In this document: one piece after another, positions 14,424 through 24,043 of the stretch
How the letters are laid out: each line of letters begins with the position of its first letter
Position numbering within the stretch: position 1 is the stretch's first letter
Source of the DNA: Pseudacidovorax sp.
GTDB lineage: Bacteria; Pseudomonadota; Gammaproteobacteria; Burkholderiales; Burkholderiaceae_C
Reading direction: 5' to 3'
Assembly (NCBI RefSeq): GCF_017991995.1
Contig: NZ_JAGOPN010000018.1
Span: 91,225 to 155,224, forward strand
Length of the DNA stretch: 64,000 nt
Notes under the pieces: model-generated
What the model was told of the DNA's origin: nothing
Seen by the model: only the letters and a program-made list of their open reading frames with translations
Database searches by the model: none
Translations under genes and position numbers: made by a program

Positions 14424-16225
14424 CAGGAAAAGACAGGGCCGGCAGCGGCGGCACCACCGGCTTCCAGGCAGGGGCCGACGGCGCGCACGATGGCGGCCCG
14501 CAGCGCAGCCGACGACACGGGCTTGTACAGCAGCTGGAAGCCGGCCGCCTCGACCTGGGCCCGGTCGGCCTGCGCGGTCTCGCCGGTCACCACGACCACC
14601 TCGCGCACCTTGCCCAGGCCATGGAGCGTGCGTGCCGCGGCCAGGCCCGACAGGCCCTCGCCCAGGCGAAGATCGCTCAGCAGCAGGTCGAAGCGACCGG
14701 GCAGCGCCAACGCCTCGCCGGGTGAGGCGGCGACCACCACGTCGTGGCCCCAGCCGCCCAGCAGCGCACGCATGCCCTCGCGCACGGGCGCCTCGTCGTC
14801 CAGCACCAGGATGCGTGCCGGTGTACAGGGCGGCAGCGCTTCGGCGGCCGGCGCCTCGGGTAGCGGCGGCGCGGCCGCGAGCCAGAGCGAGAAGGTGCTG
14901 CCCTGCCCCGGCGCGCTGCGCAGTGCGATGCGGCTGCCCAGCGTGCGGGCCATGCTGGCCACCAGCGCCAGGCCCAGGCCCAGCCCGCGCGAACGGTCGC
15001 GGCCCGGGTTGTCGACCTGGAAGAACTCCTCGAAGACCTGCTCGCGGTGCTCCGGCGCAATGCCGATGCCACTGTCGCGCACCTCGATGCGCCAACCTGC
15101 CTCGCCGTCCTGCGTGGACGCACGCGCCGCCATCAGCACGCTGCCCTGAGCGGTGTACTTGAGCGCGTTGTCCACCAGGTTGGCGAGCAGGCGGGAGAGC
15201 ATCTGCGCATCCGCATTCACGCGGGCGGCGGTGGGGCGCGCCCGCAGCCGCAGCCCCTTGGCCGCTGCCGCCGTCGCGAAGCGTCCATGAAGGGCGTCGA
15301 ACAATTCGCCCAGGTCCACCGGCGCCAGCTGCACGGCCACAGCACCGCGGTCCAGTTGCGCGATGTCGAGCAGCGCATCGACCGAGCCGCGCAGGGCCTC
15401 GATGCTGCCCTGCATATGGCGCACGGCGGCCGGTGCGGCGGGACGGCCGCCTTCCAGCGCATCGATGAAGACGGCCAGGGCATGCATGGGCTGGCGCAGG
15501 TCGTGGTTGGCCGCGGCAAAGATGCGCGCGCGCTGCGCCGCCAGCTGGGCCACGCGGTCGAGCTCGGTCTGCAGCGCCTCGGCGAGGCGTGCGTTCTCGA
15601 GGCCCGACTCGATGGCGCCGACGATCAGCAGGTTCTGCTTGCGGGCGTAGTGCAGCGTGGCCAGCAGCTGCGACAGCGCCAGCACGCCCATCAGCACGGC
15701 CGGGCCGCCCTCACCGGCCGTCATCAGCCGCACGGCGATGCTGAGGTACAGCGGCACGCCGAAGCACAGCGTGGCCAGCCACCACTGCGCCAGCGCAGCG
15801 ATCGAGACGCTGGCCACGCCACTGATGAAGAAGTACTGCAGCAGGATAAGCGCCAGGTCGCCGCGCGGAAAGAACAGCCAGGGCGCCGCCGCCCAGACCA
15901 GGCCCGGCAGCAGCATGCGCCACTCCAGCCGGCGGCGCCAGCGGGCGGCGTCCTCGGGGCGGAAGGTGGCCGGATCCACGCCGTGCAGGTGGCGGTACAT
16001 GTGCCACTGCATGCCGTGGACCATCGCGGCCCAGACGAACACGCCCGCCTGCCGCGTGAGCACGGCGAAGGTGATCCAGAAGACGGCCGCCGTGAGCGCC
16101 GCCACGAAGGGCGTGTCGCGGGTGTCGAGGATGTAGGCCCGCGCCAGCGTGAGGTCCACGCGCGCATCGGCATGGGGCGCATCGCCCCACCATCGCCGAA
16201 GCCGTTGAAGCCTGTCGCCCGTCAT
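14423..16225 (-). CDS. Hybrid sensor histidine kinase / response regulator
   Basis: A 600-residue membrane kinase. Residues about 35-195 form a six-helix-like membrane sensor. A short coiled region (about 200-230) leads to HisKA with the phospho-accepting His241 in ANHDLRQPMHAL, then HATPase_c with N349/N353-type N box (LLANLVDNALKYT), DSGIGIA and GLGLGLALV. The C-terminal receiver (about 470-590) has D476/D477, the phospho-accepting D518 in LLSDLRLGEG, and K in LLYKPVSS. No separate DNA-binding output is encoded nearby, so the downstream partner is unknown. The stop overlaps the ychJ start. Confidence 0.92.
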   Translation of the reverse strand: MTGDRLQRLRRWWGDAPHADARVDLTLARAYILDTRDTPFVAALTAAVFWITFAVLTRQAGVFVWAAMVHGMQWHMYRHLHGVDPATFRPEDAARWRRRLEWRMLLPGLVWAAAPWLFFPRGDLALILLQYFFISGVASVSIAALAQWWLATLCFGVPLYLSIAVRLMTAGEGGPAVLMGVLALSQLLATLHYARKQNLLIVGAIESGLENARLAEALQTELDRVAQLAAQRARIFAAANHDLRQPMHALAVFIDALEGGRPAAPAAVRHMQGSIEALRGSVDALLDIAQLDRGAVAVQLAPVDLGELFDALHGRFATAAAAKGLRLRARPTAARVNADAQMLSRLLANLVDNALKYTAQGSVLMAARASTQDGEAGWRIEVRDSGIGIAPEHREQVFEEFFQVDNPGRDRSRGLGLGLALVASMARTLGSRIALRSAPGQGSTFSLWLAAAPPLPEAPAAEALPPCTPARILVLDDEAPVREGMRALLGGWGHDVVVAASPGEALALPGRFDLLLSDLRLGEGLSGLAAARTLHGLGKVREVVVVTGETAQADRAQVEAAGFQLLYKPVSSAALRAAIVRAVGPCLEAGGAAAAGPVFS

Positions 16226-16255
16226 CCGGGCAGGATAGCAGCGGCCCGTGACGGC

Positions 16256-17386
16256 TCAGGCCAGCGCGCGCTGGATCAGCAGCTTCTGGATGTCCGAGGT
16301 GCCTTCGTAGATCTGGCACACGCGCACGTCGCGGTAGATGCGCTCCAGCGGAAAGTCCTTCACGTAGCCGTAGCCACCCAGCGTCTGGATGGCGGCGCTG
16401 CACACGCGCTCGGCCATTTCGCTGGCGAAGAGCTTGGCCATGGCGGCCTCCTTGAGGCAGGGCTGGCCGGCATCGCGCAGGCTGGCCGCATGCCAGATGA
16501 GCTGGCGCGCGGCCTCCAGTTGCGTGGCGCAGTCGGCCAGGCGAAAGCCCACGGCCTGCTGGTCGAAGATGGGGCCGCCGAAGGCCGTGCGGTCCTTGGC
16601 GTACTGCAGCGCGAAGTCGAAGGCGCTGCGGGCCATGCCCACGCTCTGCGCCGCGATGCCGATGCGCCCGCCTTCCAGCGCGCCCAGGGCGATTTTGTAG
16701 CCCTCGCCTTCGGCGCCGATGAGGTTCTCGGCCGGGATGCGGCAGCCGTCGAACTGGATCAGCGCGGTGTCGCTGCTGTGCTGGCCCAGTTTGTCCTCCA
16801 GGCGTGCCACGGTATAGCCCGGCGCATCGGTGGGCACGAGGAAGGCGCTCATGCCCTTCTTGCCGGCGGCCTTGTCGGTCATGGCGATGACGATGGCCAC
16901 CTGGCCGTTCTTGCCGCTCGTGATGAACTGCTTGGTGCCGTCGATCACCCAGCCGTCGGCGTCTTTCCTGGCCGTGGTGCGCAGGCTGCTGGCATCGCTG
17001 CCGGCCTGCGGCTCGGTCAGGCAGAAGGCACCCAGCATGCGGCCCTGCGCCAGCGGCTCCAGCCATTGCTTCTTCTGCTGCGCACTGCCGTAGCGCATCA
17101 GGATGGCGTTGACCGGGCAGTTGGTGACGCTGATGGCGGTGCTGGTGCCGCCGTCACCGGCGGCGATCTCTTCCAGCACCAGCGCGAGCGTGAGGTAGTC
17201 CAGGCCGGCGCCGCCGTGTTCCTCCGGCACGCAGATGCCATAGGCGCCCAGTTGCGCCAGGCCCTGGTGAACATCCTTGGGGAAATGGTGGTCGCGGTCC
17301 CACTGCGCCGCGTGGGGCCACAGCTCGGCCTGGGCGAACTCGCGCACGGCGTCGCGGATGGCTTCCTGGTCGGGGGTGAGCAGCAT
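16256..17386 (-). CDS. Acyl-CoA dehydrogenase
   Basis: A 376-residue FAD-dependent acyl-CoA dehydrogenase, close to the family length of about 380. Signatures: AFCLTEPQAGSDASSLRT (about 120-137, FAD and substrate loop), FITSGKNGQVAIV, and the C-terminal QIYEGTSDIQ with the catalytic base Glu361. It introduces the trans-2 double bond into acyl-CoAs and passes electrons to ETF. The short-chain or branched-chain preference cannot be fixed by eye. AGGAGA lies 8 nt before the ATG. It is 49 nt after the PNPOx-like gene on the same strand. Confidence 0.93.
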   Translation of the reverse strand: MLLTPDQEAIRDAVREFAQAELWPHAAQWDRDHHFPKDVHQGLAQLGAYGICVPEEHGGAGLDYLTLALVLEEIAAGDGGTSTAISVTNCPVNAILMRYGSAQQKKQWLEPLAQGRMLGAFCLTEPQAGSDASSLRTTARKDADGWVIDGTKQFITSGKNGQVAIVIAMTDKAAGKKGMSAFLVPTDAPGYTVARLEDKLGQHSSDTALIQFDGCRIPAENLIGAEGEGYKIALGALEGGRIGIAAQSVGMARSAFDFALQYAKDRTAFGGPIFDQQAVGFRLADCATQLEAARQLIWHAASLRDAGQPCLKEAAMAKLFASEMAERVCSAAIQTLGGYGYVKDFPLERIYRDVRVCQIYEGTSDIQKLLIQRALA

Positions 17387-17435
17387 GGGTCGAGTCTCCT
17401 GTCGTTGTCGTGTGCGGTCGTGAGCCCGCGGAAGA

Positions 17436-18068
17436 TCAGGTGCCGGGGCGCCCTTCCTCGTCGAGCTGCGTGCGGTAGCGGGCCAGCATCTGGTCCTGCG
17501 ACTCCGCCGGGGCAGCCGTGCCGATCTGGTCGTGGATCATCTGGTTGAGCGTGGGCAGGGCCGAGCGCGGTCCCCAGGTGGTCGCATCCCACAGCTGCGA
17601 GCGCATGAAGGCCTTCGGGCAGTGCAGGTAGGCCTCGTGCACCTGCACCTCGACCACCAGCCTGGGTCTCTGGCGCTCGCCCTCGAACTGGCCGGTGAAC
17701 GCCGGCTCGTCGCGAAGCCGGGCACGGCCGTTGACGCGCAGCGTCTCGTCCACGCCGGGCACCAGGAAGATCAGCGCGATGCGCGGATCGGCCAGCAGGT
17801 TCTCGAAGGTGTCGAGCCGGTTGTTGCCGCCGGAATCGGGCAGCAGCAGCGTGCGGCCGTCCTCGCTGGCCTTGACGAAACCGGGCGCACCGCCGCGCGG
17901 CGAGGCATCGAGCAGCGCGCCATGCACGCCGCCGCTCGCCACCACGCAGAAGGGCGACAAGGCCACGAAGCGCCGGCCGTGCACGTCAAGGTGGTCGAGT
18001 TGCTTGCGCAGCGCGCGCTCGCCGGGGGCGGCATAGAGCGCGCGGAGTTGTTCGGCGTTCTGGATCAT
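17436..18068 (-). CDS. Pyridoxamine 5'-phosphate oxidase-like flavoprotein (copy 1)
   Basis: A 210-residue split-barrel protein of the PNPOx-like superfamily (MSMEG_1061-type subgroup). The central block FVALSPFCVVASGG, LDASPRGGAPGFV, NNRLDTFENLLADPRIALIFLVPG and LRVNGRARL is the FMN-binding barrel; members bind FMN or F420 and usually lack true PdxH activity. A paralogue lies at 26613-27257 with the same motif order. The start at 18068 (MIQNAEQLR) lies 13 nt after the upstream M20 peptidase stop, so the two genes are likely co-transcribed. The substrate is unknown. Confidence 0.85.
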   Translation of the reverse strand: MIQNAEQLRALYAAPGERALRKQLDHLDVHGRRFVALSPFCVVASGGVHGALLDASPRGGAPGFVKASEDGRTLLLPDSGGNNRLDTFENLLADPRIALIFLVPGVDETLRVNGRARLRDEPAFTGQFEGERQRPRLVVEVQVHEAYLHCPKAFMRSQLWDATTWGPRSALPTLNQMIHDQIGTAAPAESQDQMLARYRTQLDEEGRPGT

Positions 18069-18081
18069 GGTGGCGTGCGCT

Positions 18082-19368
18082 TCAGCGGCCTGCGCCAAGG
18101 TCCATGATGAGTCGGGTCGCCATGTACAGGCGGCGCGGGATCGCGTCGATCTGCACATACTCGGCCTTGTCGCTGTGGTAGTTGAAGCCGGGCAGGCCCA
18201 GGCTCTCGATCACCGGTTTGCCGGCCAGCGCGGCGTAGGCCGCATCGGTACCGCCGCCGGAGCGTTCTTCGATGACCAGGTTGCCGCCGGCCTCGGTGTA
18301 GTAGCCCACGGCCTTGTCGATCAGCACCTTGCCCGCCTCGCCGGCGTTGAAGGCCGGCCGGCCGCGGGTGACCAGCACCTGCACGTCGGCGTTGGGCAGC
18401 TTCTTCTTCTGCGCGCGGGCCTCCAGCTCCTTCATGGCCGCCTCGAAGTCCTCGTTGCGGGCGTAGCGCACGTCGGCATTGAGCGTAGCGCTGTCGGGAA
18501 TGATGTTGGACACGGCGCCGGCCTTGGCGATGGTCCAGTTGAATCGCAGGCCGCGGGCCTTGTCGTCGATGTCCATGGTGCGAAGCACCAGATCGGACGC
18601 CTCGACCAGCGCGTTGACACCCAACTCGGGCGCGGCGCCTGCATGCGAGGCCTTGCCCTTGATGTTGACCTGCACGTAGGCAATGCCCGAGGTGCCCAGT
18701 GTGAAGCCTTCCTTGATGGCCGACGAGGGCTCGAAGGACAGCACATAGTCGGCCTTGGCCGCCTCCTGCTGGATCAGGTCGCGCGAGCCGAAGGAGCCCT
18801 TCTCCTCGTCGGTGTTGAACAGCACCGTGATGCTGCCGAAGTCCTGAAAGCCACGCGCCTTGAGCAACTGCAGCGCATGCAGGATGACGGCGTTGCCGCC
18901 CTTGTCGTCGGCGATGCCGGGACCATAGGCCTTGTCGCCTTCGATCTTGAACGGCGATTTGGCCAGCGTGCCCTTGGGATACACGGTATCCATGTGCGAG
19001 ATCAGCAGCAGTCGCTTGCCGCCCTTGCCCTTGAGCGTGCCGACGATGTTGTCACCCACCACCGGGCCGGCCGCCGCGCTGCGCGTCACCGTGAAGCCCA
19101 GGGCCTTGAGGCGCTCTTCCAGGTAGGCACCGGCCGCCGCCATGCCGTCGGCATTGCCGGTGCCGGTCTCGATGTTGACGAGCTGCTCCAGCGTCTTGAC
19201 CACCGCCGGCTGCTCGGCCGTTGCGGCCTGGAGCAGCGCCTCGTCACGGGCATGGGCCGGCGCGGCGGCGAGGAAGGAGGCAGCCATCAGGCCGGCGAGC
19301 AGGGGACGGAGCTTGAAGGAAGACGAAGTCACAGGGAGTCGATAAAAGAAAAGGAACGAGTGGGTCAT
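18082..19368 (-). CDS. M20 family metallopeptidase, glutamate carboxypeptidase-like (CPG2 type), secreted
   Basis: A 428-residue zinc exopeptidase related to Pseudomonas carboxypeptidase G2. Zinc and catalytic motifs: SHMDTVYPKGT, YGPGIADDKGG (bridging Asp), NTDEEKGSFGSRD (catalytic Glu) and SGGGTDAAYAAL near the C-terminus. An N-terminal signal peptide is visible (LRPLLAGLMAASFLAAAPAHA). The exact start is uncertain: ATG at 19368 leaves a long n-region, and a GTG at 19332 would give a normal signal peptide, but neither has a strong ribosome site. A periplasmic enzyme that removes C-terminal Glu from peptides or folate-like compounds is expected. Confidence 0.88.
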   Translation of the reverse strand: MTHSFLFFYRLPVTSSSFKLRPLLAGLMAASFLAAAPAHARDEALLQAATAEQPAVVKTLEQLVNIETGTGNADGMAAAGAYLEERLKALGFTVTRSAAAGPVVGDNIVGTLKGKGGKRLLLISHMDTVYPKGTLAKSPFKIEGDKAYGPGIADDKGGNAVILHALQLLKARGFQDFGSITVLFNTDEEKGSFGSRDLIQQEAAKADYVLSFEPSSAIKEGFTLGTSGIAYVQVNIKGKASHAGAAPELGVNALVEASDLVLRTMDIDDKARGLRFNWTIAKAGAVSNIIPDSATLNADVRYARNEDFEAAMKELEARAQKKKLPNADVQVLVTRGRPAFNAGEAGKVLIDKAVGYYTEAGGNLVIEERSGGGTDAAYAALAGKPVIESLGLPGFNYHSDKAEYVQIDAIPRRLYMATRLIMDLGAGR

Positions 19369-19383
19369 CCTGCATCCGCGCAC

Positions 19384-19460
19384 ATCGAGGGGCCGCGGAG
19401 CAGGCCATGTCAAGGCACCCGAGGAACTGGCTTTGCCAGGCCTCCGGGTGCGCCCCCCTC
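19384..19460 (+). repeat. Dispersed hairpin repeat, copy A
   Basis: GGCCGCGGAGCAGGCC (19391-19406) leads into a 35-nt hairpin (19416-19450) with outer arms CACCCG / CGGGTG and inner stem CTGGC-TTT-GCCAG. It lies upstream of the M20 gene in the 215-bp gap before the thiolase stop. Copy B (51780-51864, opposite strand) has a hairpin of identical length that differs at five positions, four of them forming two compensated base pairs. Confidence 0.65.
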
Positions 19461-19584
19461 CAAGCCGAAGGCGCAAGAGAGGGGCTGAGGGCCGCGGCTC
19501 CGAGCCTGCCTGCGCAGCTTGGACGTGCCCGAAGAGCAGCCGCCTCTGGCGGCCGCCTGGAGCCGCGAAGCGGCTTGGGGGGTG

Positions 19585-20769
19585 TCATAGCAGTTCAATG
19601 GCGACCGCGGTGCCTTCGCCGCCGCCGATGCACAGCGTCGCCACGCCGCGCTTCCTGCCGCGCTGCTGCAGCGCGTGGATCAGCGTGACCATGATGCGCG
19701 CGCCGCTGGCGCCGATGGGGTGGCCCAGCGCGCAGGCGCCGCCGTGGACGTTGACGATGTCGTGCGACACGCCCAGCTCGTGCATCAGCGCCATGGGCAC
19801 CACGGCGAAGGCCTCGTTGACCTCCCACAGGTCCACGTCCTTGACCGTCCAGCCGGTCTTGGCGAAGAGCTTCTGCACGGCCCCCACCGGTGCGGTGGAG
19901 AACCACTCGGGCTGCTGCGCATGCGTGGCATGGGCCACCAGGCGGGCGATGGGCCTGGCGCCGATCTTCTTCGCATGCGACTCGGTGCTCATCACCAGCG
20001 CCGCAGCGCCGTCGTTGATCGAGGAACTGGAGGCGGCGGTGATGGTGCCGCCATCCTTCTTGAAGGCGGGCTTGAGCGTGGGGATCTTGTCGAGCTTGAC
20101 CTTTCCCGGGCCTTCGTCCAGCGCGATCACGGTCTCGCCGGCGCGGCCCCTGACGGTGACGGGCGCGATCTCGGCCTGGAACAGGCCGTCGCGGCTCGCA
20201 TGCTGGGCGCGCTGCACGCTGGCGATGGCGAAGGCGTCCTGCTGCTCGCGGGTGAAGTGGTACTTGGCGGCGCAGTCCTCGCCGAAGGTGCCCATGCTGC
20301 GGCCGGGCTGGTAGGCGTCCTCGAGGCCGTCGAGCATCATGTGGTCGAAGATGCGGTCATGGCCCATGCGGTAGCCGCCGCGGCCCTTGAGCATCAGGTA
20401 GGGCGCATTGGTCATGCTCTCCATGCCGCCGGCCACCATCACCTCGTGGGTGCCGGCCAGCAGCAGGTCGTGCGCCAGCATGGCGGCCTTCATGGCCGAG
20501 CCGCACATCTTGCTGAGCGTGACGGCACCTGCGCTGTCGGGCAGGCCGCCCTTGTAGGCCGCCTGGCGGGCCGGCGCCTGGCCCTGGCCGGCCATCAGGC
20601 AGTTGCCGAACAGCACCTCGCCCACGGCATCGGGTGCGATGCCGGCGCGTTCGACGGCCGCCTTGATGGCAACACCGCCCAGGTCGTGCGCGGCGAGCGA
20701 GGCGAAATCGCCCTGGAAGGCACCCATGGGCGTGCGGGCGGCGCCGAGGATGACGATGGAGTCGGACAT
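19585..20769 (-). CDS. Acetyl-CoA C-acetyltransferase (thiolase)
   Basis: A 394-residue thiolase. The acyl-accepting Cys89 lies in LSKMCGSAMKAA; the C-terminal NVHGGACALGHPIGASGAR carries the catalytic His, and CIGGGEGTAVAIE carries the second Cys. VNEAFAVVP is also typical. Both acetoacetyl-CoA synthesis (PhaA-like) and cleavage in beta-oxidation or leucine degradation are possible. It starts 35 nt after the aceK stop and is the last gene of a likely merR-can-aceK-thiolase operon, so a role in acetyl-CoA supply or branched-chain catabolism under the LiuR-like regulator is plausible. Confidence 0.94.
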   Translation of the reverse strand: MSDSIVILGAARTPMGAFQGDFASLAAHDLGGVAIKAAVERAGIAPDAVGEVLFGNCLMAGQGQAPARQAAYKGGLPDSAGAVTLSKMCGSAMKAAMLAHDLLLAGTHEVMVAGGMESMTNAPYLMLKGRGGYRMGHDRIFDHMMLDGLEDAYQPGRSMGTFGEDCAAKYHFTREQQDAFAIASVQRAQHASRDGLFQAEIAPVTVRGRAGETVIALDEGPGKVKLDKIPTLKPAFKKDGGTITAASSSSINDGAAALVMSTESHAKKIGARPIARLVAHATHAQQPEWFSTAPVGAVQKLFAKTGWTVKDVDLWEVNEAFAVVPMALMHELGVSHDIVNVHGGACALGHPIGASGARIMVTLIHALQQRGRKRGVATLCIGGGEGTAVAIELL

Positions 20770-20804
20770 GGCGGGGGTCTCCTTGTGCAAGTGGGTGGAA
20801 AGGA

Positions 20805-22721
20805 TCAGGGCGTTGCGGCGGCAGCCCGGGCGTTCGGTACCGGGGCCGGACCGGCAGCAGCAGCGGCGGGCATCTCGGCGGCGTCGTCGGCATCGCTCGC
20901 ACCGACGCTCTCGCCGCGCTGGGCACGACTGAAGCGCCGCCGCTCGTCGTAGGGAAACACGTCCAGCATGTGGCCGGCCAGGATGCGTTCCTTGTGGCGC
21001 TGCCAGAAGGCGGCGTCGAGCAGGTCGGCGTGGTGCGCCATGAAGGCGGCGCGCACATGGTCGTTGGCCAGCAGGAAGGGCTCGAAGGTCTCGGGGAACA
21101 CGTCGCGCGGGCCCACGCTGTACCAGGGCTCGCCGCTCAGCTCGTCCTCCTCGCAGCGAGGCGGCGGCACGCGGCGGAACTGGCAGTCGGTGAGGTATTC
21201 GATCTCGTCGTAGTCGTAGAACACCACCTTGCCGCCGCGCGTGAGGCCGAAGTTCTTCCACAGCATGTCGCCGGGGAAGATGTTGGCGGCCACCATGTCC
21301 TTGATGGCATGGCCGTACTCCACCACGGCCTGCGTCAGCTGCTGCTGCGCCCGCTCGGCCGCGGCCGGCGACTCGGGCTGCGCGATCTGCTCCAGGCATT
21401 CGGCCAGCAGGATGTTCAACGGGATCATGCGCCGCTCGATGTAGACATGCTTGATGACGAGCTCCATCTCGCCGTTGCCGTCGCGGTCGCCGATCTCGAC
21501 CTGGCTCGGCGCGAAGCGTTGCAGCTCATCCACCAGTGCGGGCTCGAAGCGGTCGAGCGGGAAGCCGACCCCGCTGTACTCGAGCGTGTCGGCCATGCGC
21601 CCCACGCGGTCATGCTGCTTGACCAGCTGGTACTTGCGCTTGACCTGCTCGCGCGTGGTGTCCTTGGGCGGCGGGTAGAAGTCCTTGATGACCTTGAAGA
21701 CGTACGGAAAGGACGGCAGGTCGAACACCAGCATCACCATGCCCGGAATGCCCGGCGCCAGGCGGAATCGGTCGCTGCTGTAGTTCAGGTGCGAGAGGAA
21801 GTCGCGGTAGAACAGCGTCTTGCCCTGCTTGGCCAGGCCCAGGGCGCTGTAGAGCTCGGCCCGCGGCTTGTGCGGCATGAGCGCGCGCAGGAAGCGCACC
21901 CAGGCGCTGGGCACTTCCATGTCGACCATGAAGTAGGCCCGCGCGAAGGAGAACAGCATCTGCAGCTCGTCCTCGCCGAACAGGGCCGCGTCGATCACCA
22001 GGCGCCCGTTCGCGTCATGCAGGATGGGCAGGGCGAAGGGCAGCTCGGTGAAGCCGTTCTGCACGCGGCCCACCACGTAGGCGCCCTTGTTGCGGAAGAA
22101 CAGCCCCGACAGCACCTGCAGCTGGAAGTTGGCCCGTAGCCGCACCGGCCCCAGCGCGCCCAGCACGGCCTGCGCCACCTGCTGCGCGTCGCCCGCCAGA
22201 TCGGCGAAGGGCACGATCAGGCCGAACCCGTTCACCAACTGCATCACGCTGCCAGCCAGCGAACCATCCCGCGGGTAGTAGGCGCGGTAGGTGGGCGCGC
22301 CCTGCGGCTCGATGTACTCGGTGCTGATGGCCGGCCGCACGAAGATGAAGTCGTTCTGGAAGTAGGCCCGGTGCAGGATCTTGATGGTGACCGAGTTGAA
22401 GAAGCTCTCGGCCAGCTCGGGCTGGTGATGGTCCACCAGCAGGCCGATGTAGTGCAGCTTGACCTGCTGCCACACATCCATGGGCTGGGTGCCCGCGCTG
22501 AACTCCTTTTCGAGCCGGGCGACGGCCTCGGCGACGCGCAGGGCGTAGAACTCGATGCGCTCGCGCTGCGCGCGCTGCTGGCCGGCCCAGTCGGCGGTCT
22601 CGAAGCGGTGCTTGGCGCGGGCCGACTCGGCGCGGAACAGCCGGTAATGCCGGTTGAAGCCGTCGATCAGCGCCTTGGCGATGCCATAGGCGAGCGGCGA
22701 ATCCAGGCGCTGGGGAAACAT
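20805..22721 (-). CDS. aceK: Isocitrate dehydrogenase kinase/phosphatase
   Basis: A 638-residue bifunctional enzyme that phosphorylates and dephosphorylates isocitrate dehydrogenase and so directs carbon into the glyoxylate shunt. Characteristic blocks include [26 protein letters not shown] (here [19 protein letters not shown]), [31 protein letters not shown] (kinase lysine region), [10 protein letters not shown] and [16 protein letters not shown] with [12 protein letters not shown] (catalytic and metal-binding Asp). It is about 60 residues longer than the E. coli enzyme; the last 45 are a low-complexity Ala/Pro-rich tail. It lies between the carbonic anhydrase and thiolase genes with short gaps of about 35 nt. 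Confidence 0.96.
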   Translation of the reverse strand: MFPQRLDSPLAYGIAKALIDGFNRHYRLFRAESARAKHRFETADWAGQQRAQRERIEFYALRVAEAVARLEKEFSAGTQPMDVWQQVKLHYIGLLVDHHQPELAESFFNSVTIKILHRAYFQNDFIFVRPAISTEYIEPQGAPTYRAYYPRDGSLAGSVMQLVNGFGLIVPFADLAGDAQQVAQAVLGALGPVRLRANFQLQVLSGLFFRNKGAYVVGRVQNGFTELPFALPILHDANGRLVIDAALFGEDELQMLFSFARAYFMVDMEVPSAWVRFLRALMPHKPRAELYSALGLAKQGKTLFYRDFLSHLNYSSDRFRLAPGIPGMVMLVFDLPSFPYVFKVIKDFYPPPKDTTREQVKRKYQLVKQHDRVGRMADTLEYSGVGFPLDRFEPALVDELQRFAPSQVEIGDRDGNGEMELVIKHVYIERRMIPLNILLAECLEQIAQPESPAAAERAQQQLTQAVVEYGHAIKDMVAANIFPGDMLWKNFGLTRGGKVVFYDYDEIEYLTDCQFRRVPPPRCEEDELSGEPWYSVGPRDVFPETFEPFLLANDHVRAAFMAHHADLLDAAFWQRHKERILAGHMLDVFPYDERRRFSRAQRGESVGASDADDAAEMPAAAAAGPAPVPNARAAAATP

Positions 22722-22755
22722 GACGGCCGCGCCCTTCCTGCCCCTGCGCCCGGCC

Positions 22756-23466
22756 TCACTGGCCCTGGATGACCGCCTGTGCGCGCGGCTGCGGCGTGGC
22801 GGCGGCGGGCGCACTCCACTTGGCACGGATTCGCTGAACCGCCGCCTTGTAGATGCCGTCGAGCGGCTTGCCGCCGTCGACGCTGATGCCCAGGTCCTGC
22901 AGCAGGCCGTCGTGCACACCGAAGGCCCAGCCGTGGATGGTGACCTTCTGGCCGCGGCTCCAGGCGTCGACCATGACGGTGCTCACCGCCACGTTGACCA
23001 CCTGTTCGGCCACGTTCAGCTCGCATAGCGCATCGTCGCGCACGGCCTCGGGCAGGCTCTCCAGCATGACATGGTGTCGATCGCGCACGTCCTGGATGTG
23101 GCGGATCCAGTTGTCGGCCAGGCCCACGCGGGTGCCGTTCATCGCCGCCTTGACGCCGGCGCAGCCGTAGTGGCCGACCACCATGATGTGCTCCACCTTG
23201 AGCAGGTCGACCGCGAACTGGATGGTGGACAGCGCATTGAGGTCGGAATGGACCACCACGTTGGCCACGTTGCGGTGCACGAACACCTCGCCCGGCTCCA
23301 GGCCGGTGATCTGGTTCGCGGGCACGCGGCTGTCGGAGCAGCCGATCCACATGAACTTGGGCGTCTGCTGCTTGACCAGGCTGGTGAAGAAGCCGGGGCG
23401 GTCGCGCTCCATCTGGGCAGACCAGGCGCGGTTGTGGGCGAACAGTTCTTGGATCGGGTCGGTCAT
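22756..23466 (-). CDS. can: Beta-class carbonic anhydrase
   Basis: A 236-residue beta-carbonic anhydrase interconverting CO2 and bicarbonate. Zinc ligands are C43 and D45-adjacent ([12 protein letters not shown]), H99 and C102 ([10 protein letters not shown]); D45/R47 form the catalytic dyad. This is the type I beta arrangement of E. coli Can. The start MTDPIQELF at 23466 is preferred over a Met three codons earlier. It sits 33 nt after merR and 34 nt before aceK on the same strand. Together with the DAB pump 14 kb away it gives the cell two inorganic-carbon functions in this window. Confidence 0.95.
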   Translation of the reverse strand: MTDPIQELFAHNRAWSAQMERDRPGFFTSLVKQQTPKFMWIGCSDSRVPANQITGLEPGEVFVHRNVANVVVHSDLNALSTIQFAVDLLKVEHIMVVGHYGCAGVKAAMNGTRVGLADNWIRHIQDVRDRHHVMLESLPEAVRDDALCELNVAEQVVNVAVSTVMVDAWSRGQKVTIHGWAFGVHDGLLQDLGISVDGGKPLDGIYKAAVQRIRAKWSAPAAATPQPRAQAVIQGQ

Positions 23467-23499
23467 GGCGGGCATTGTGTCAGCGGGCGGCGTGCCGTC

Positions 23500-23904
23500 C
23501 TACGCGGTGGCCTTGGTGGCGGCCTTGCGGGCGCGGGCCAGCGCCGAGCGGCTGGCAGTCTCCTGCGCGCGCACCTCGGCCAGGTTGGCCTGCAACTCGG
23601 CCATCTGGGCCTCCAGCCGCTCGCGGTGGGCGCCCAGCACGCGCAGAAAGGCCTCGAGCTGGGGCACGGTGTCGCGCGGGCTGTCGTACATGTCGAGCAC
23701 GTCGCGCGCCTCGGTCAGGCTCAGGCCGAGCCGCTTGGCGCGCAGCGTGAGCAGCAGCCGCGCCCGGTCGCGCGCGGTGTAGACGCGGTTGCGGCCCTGG
23801 CGCTCCGGCGTGAGCAGACCCATGTCCTCGTAGAAGCGGATGGCCCGCGTCGTGAGGTCGAATTCCTTGGCCAGTTCGCCGATGGTGTAGGTGGTGTTGG
23901 ACAT
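23500..23904 (-). CDS. MerR-family transcriptional regulator, LiuR-like
   Basis: A 134-residue MerR protein: N-terminal winged HTH (TYTIGELAKEFDLTTRAIRFYEDMG, about 5-30, with RNRVYTARDRARLLLTLRAKRLGLSL) and a C-terminal dimerising coiled coil (about 75-125). No metal-binding Cys cluster is present, which argues against a metal sensor and fits the LiuR group that governs branched-chain amino-acid and acyl-CoA catabolism. A perfect palindrome, TTGACGTAAACGTCAA, lies in the divergent region to the MBL gene. It is the first gene of a likely operon with can, aceK and a thiolase. Confidence 0.85.
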   Translation of the reverse strand: MSNTTYTIGELAKEFDLTTRAIRFYEDMGLLTPERQGRNRVYTARDRARLLLTLRAKRLGLSLTEARDVLDMYDSPRDTVPQLEAFLRVLGAHRERLEAQMAELQANLAEVRAQETASRSALARARKAATKATA

Positions 23905-23993
23905 GCCAGAGGGATCGCCGCGCCCGGCGAAGGGTCGCGCACCGGTGACAGCGCCATCTGAAGGCGCTGCCTACAATGAGCGCAACTCTTACG

Positions 23994-24009
23994 TTGACGT
24001 AAACGTCAA
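23994..24009. promoter_or_regulatory. Perfect 16-bp palindrome, candidate MerR/LiuR operator
   Basis: TTGACGTAAACGTCAA: 7-bp arms around a central AA, between the MerR gene (start 23904) and the divergent MBL gene (start 24044). It resembles the TTGACGT...ACGTCAA type sites reported for LiuR regulators in proteobacteria. Confidence 0.7.
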
Positions 24010-24043
24010 TACTAGCCGAGCCGGCCGCCACCGGCAATGCCGC

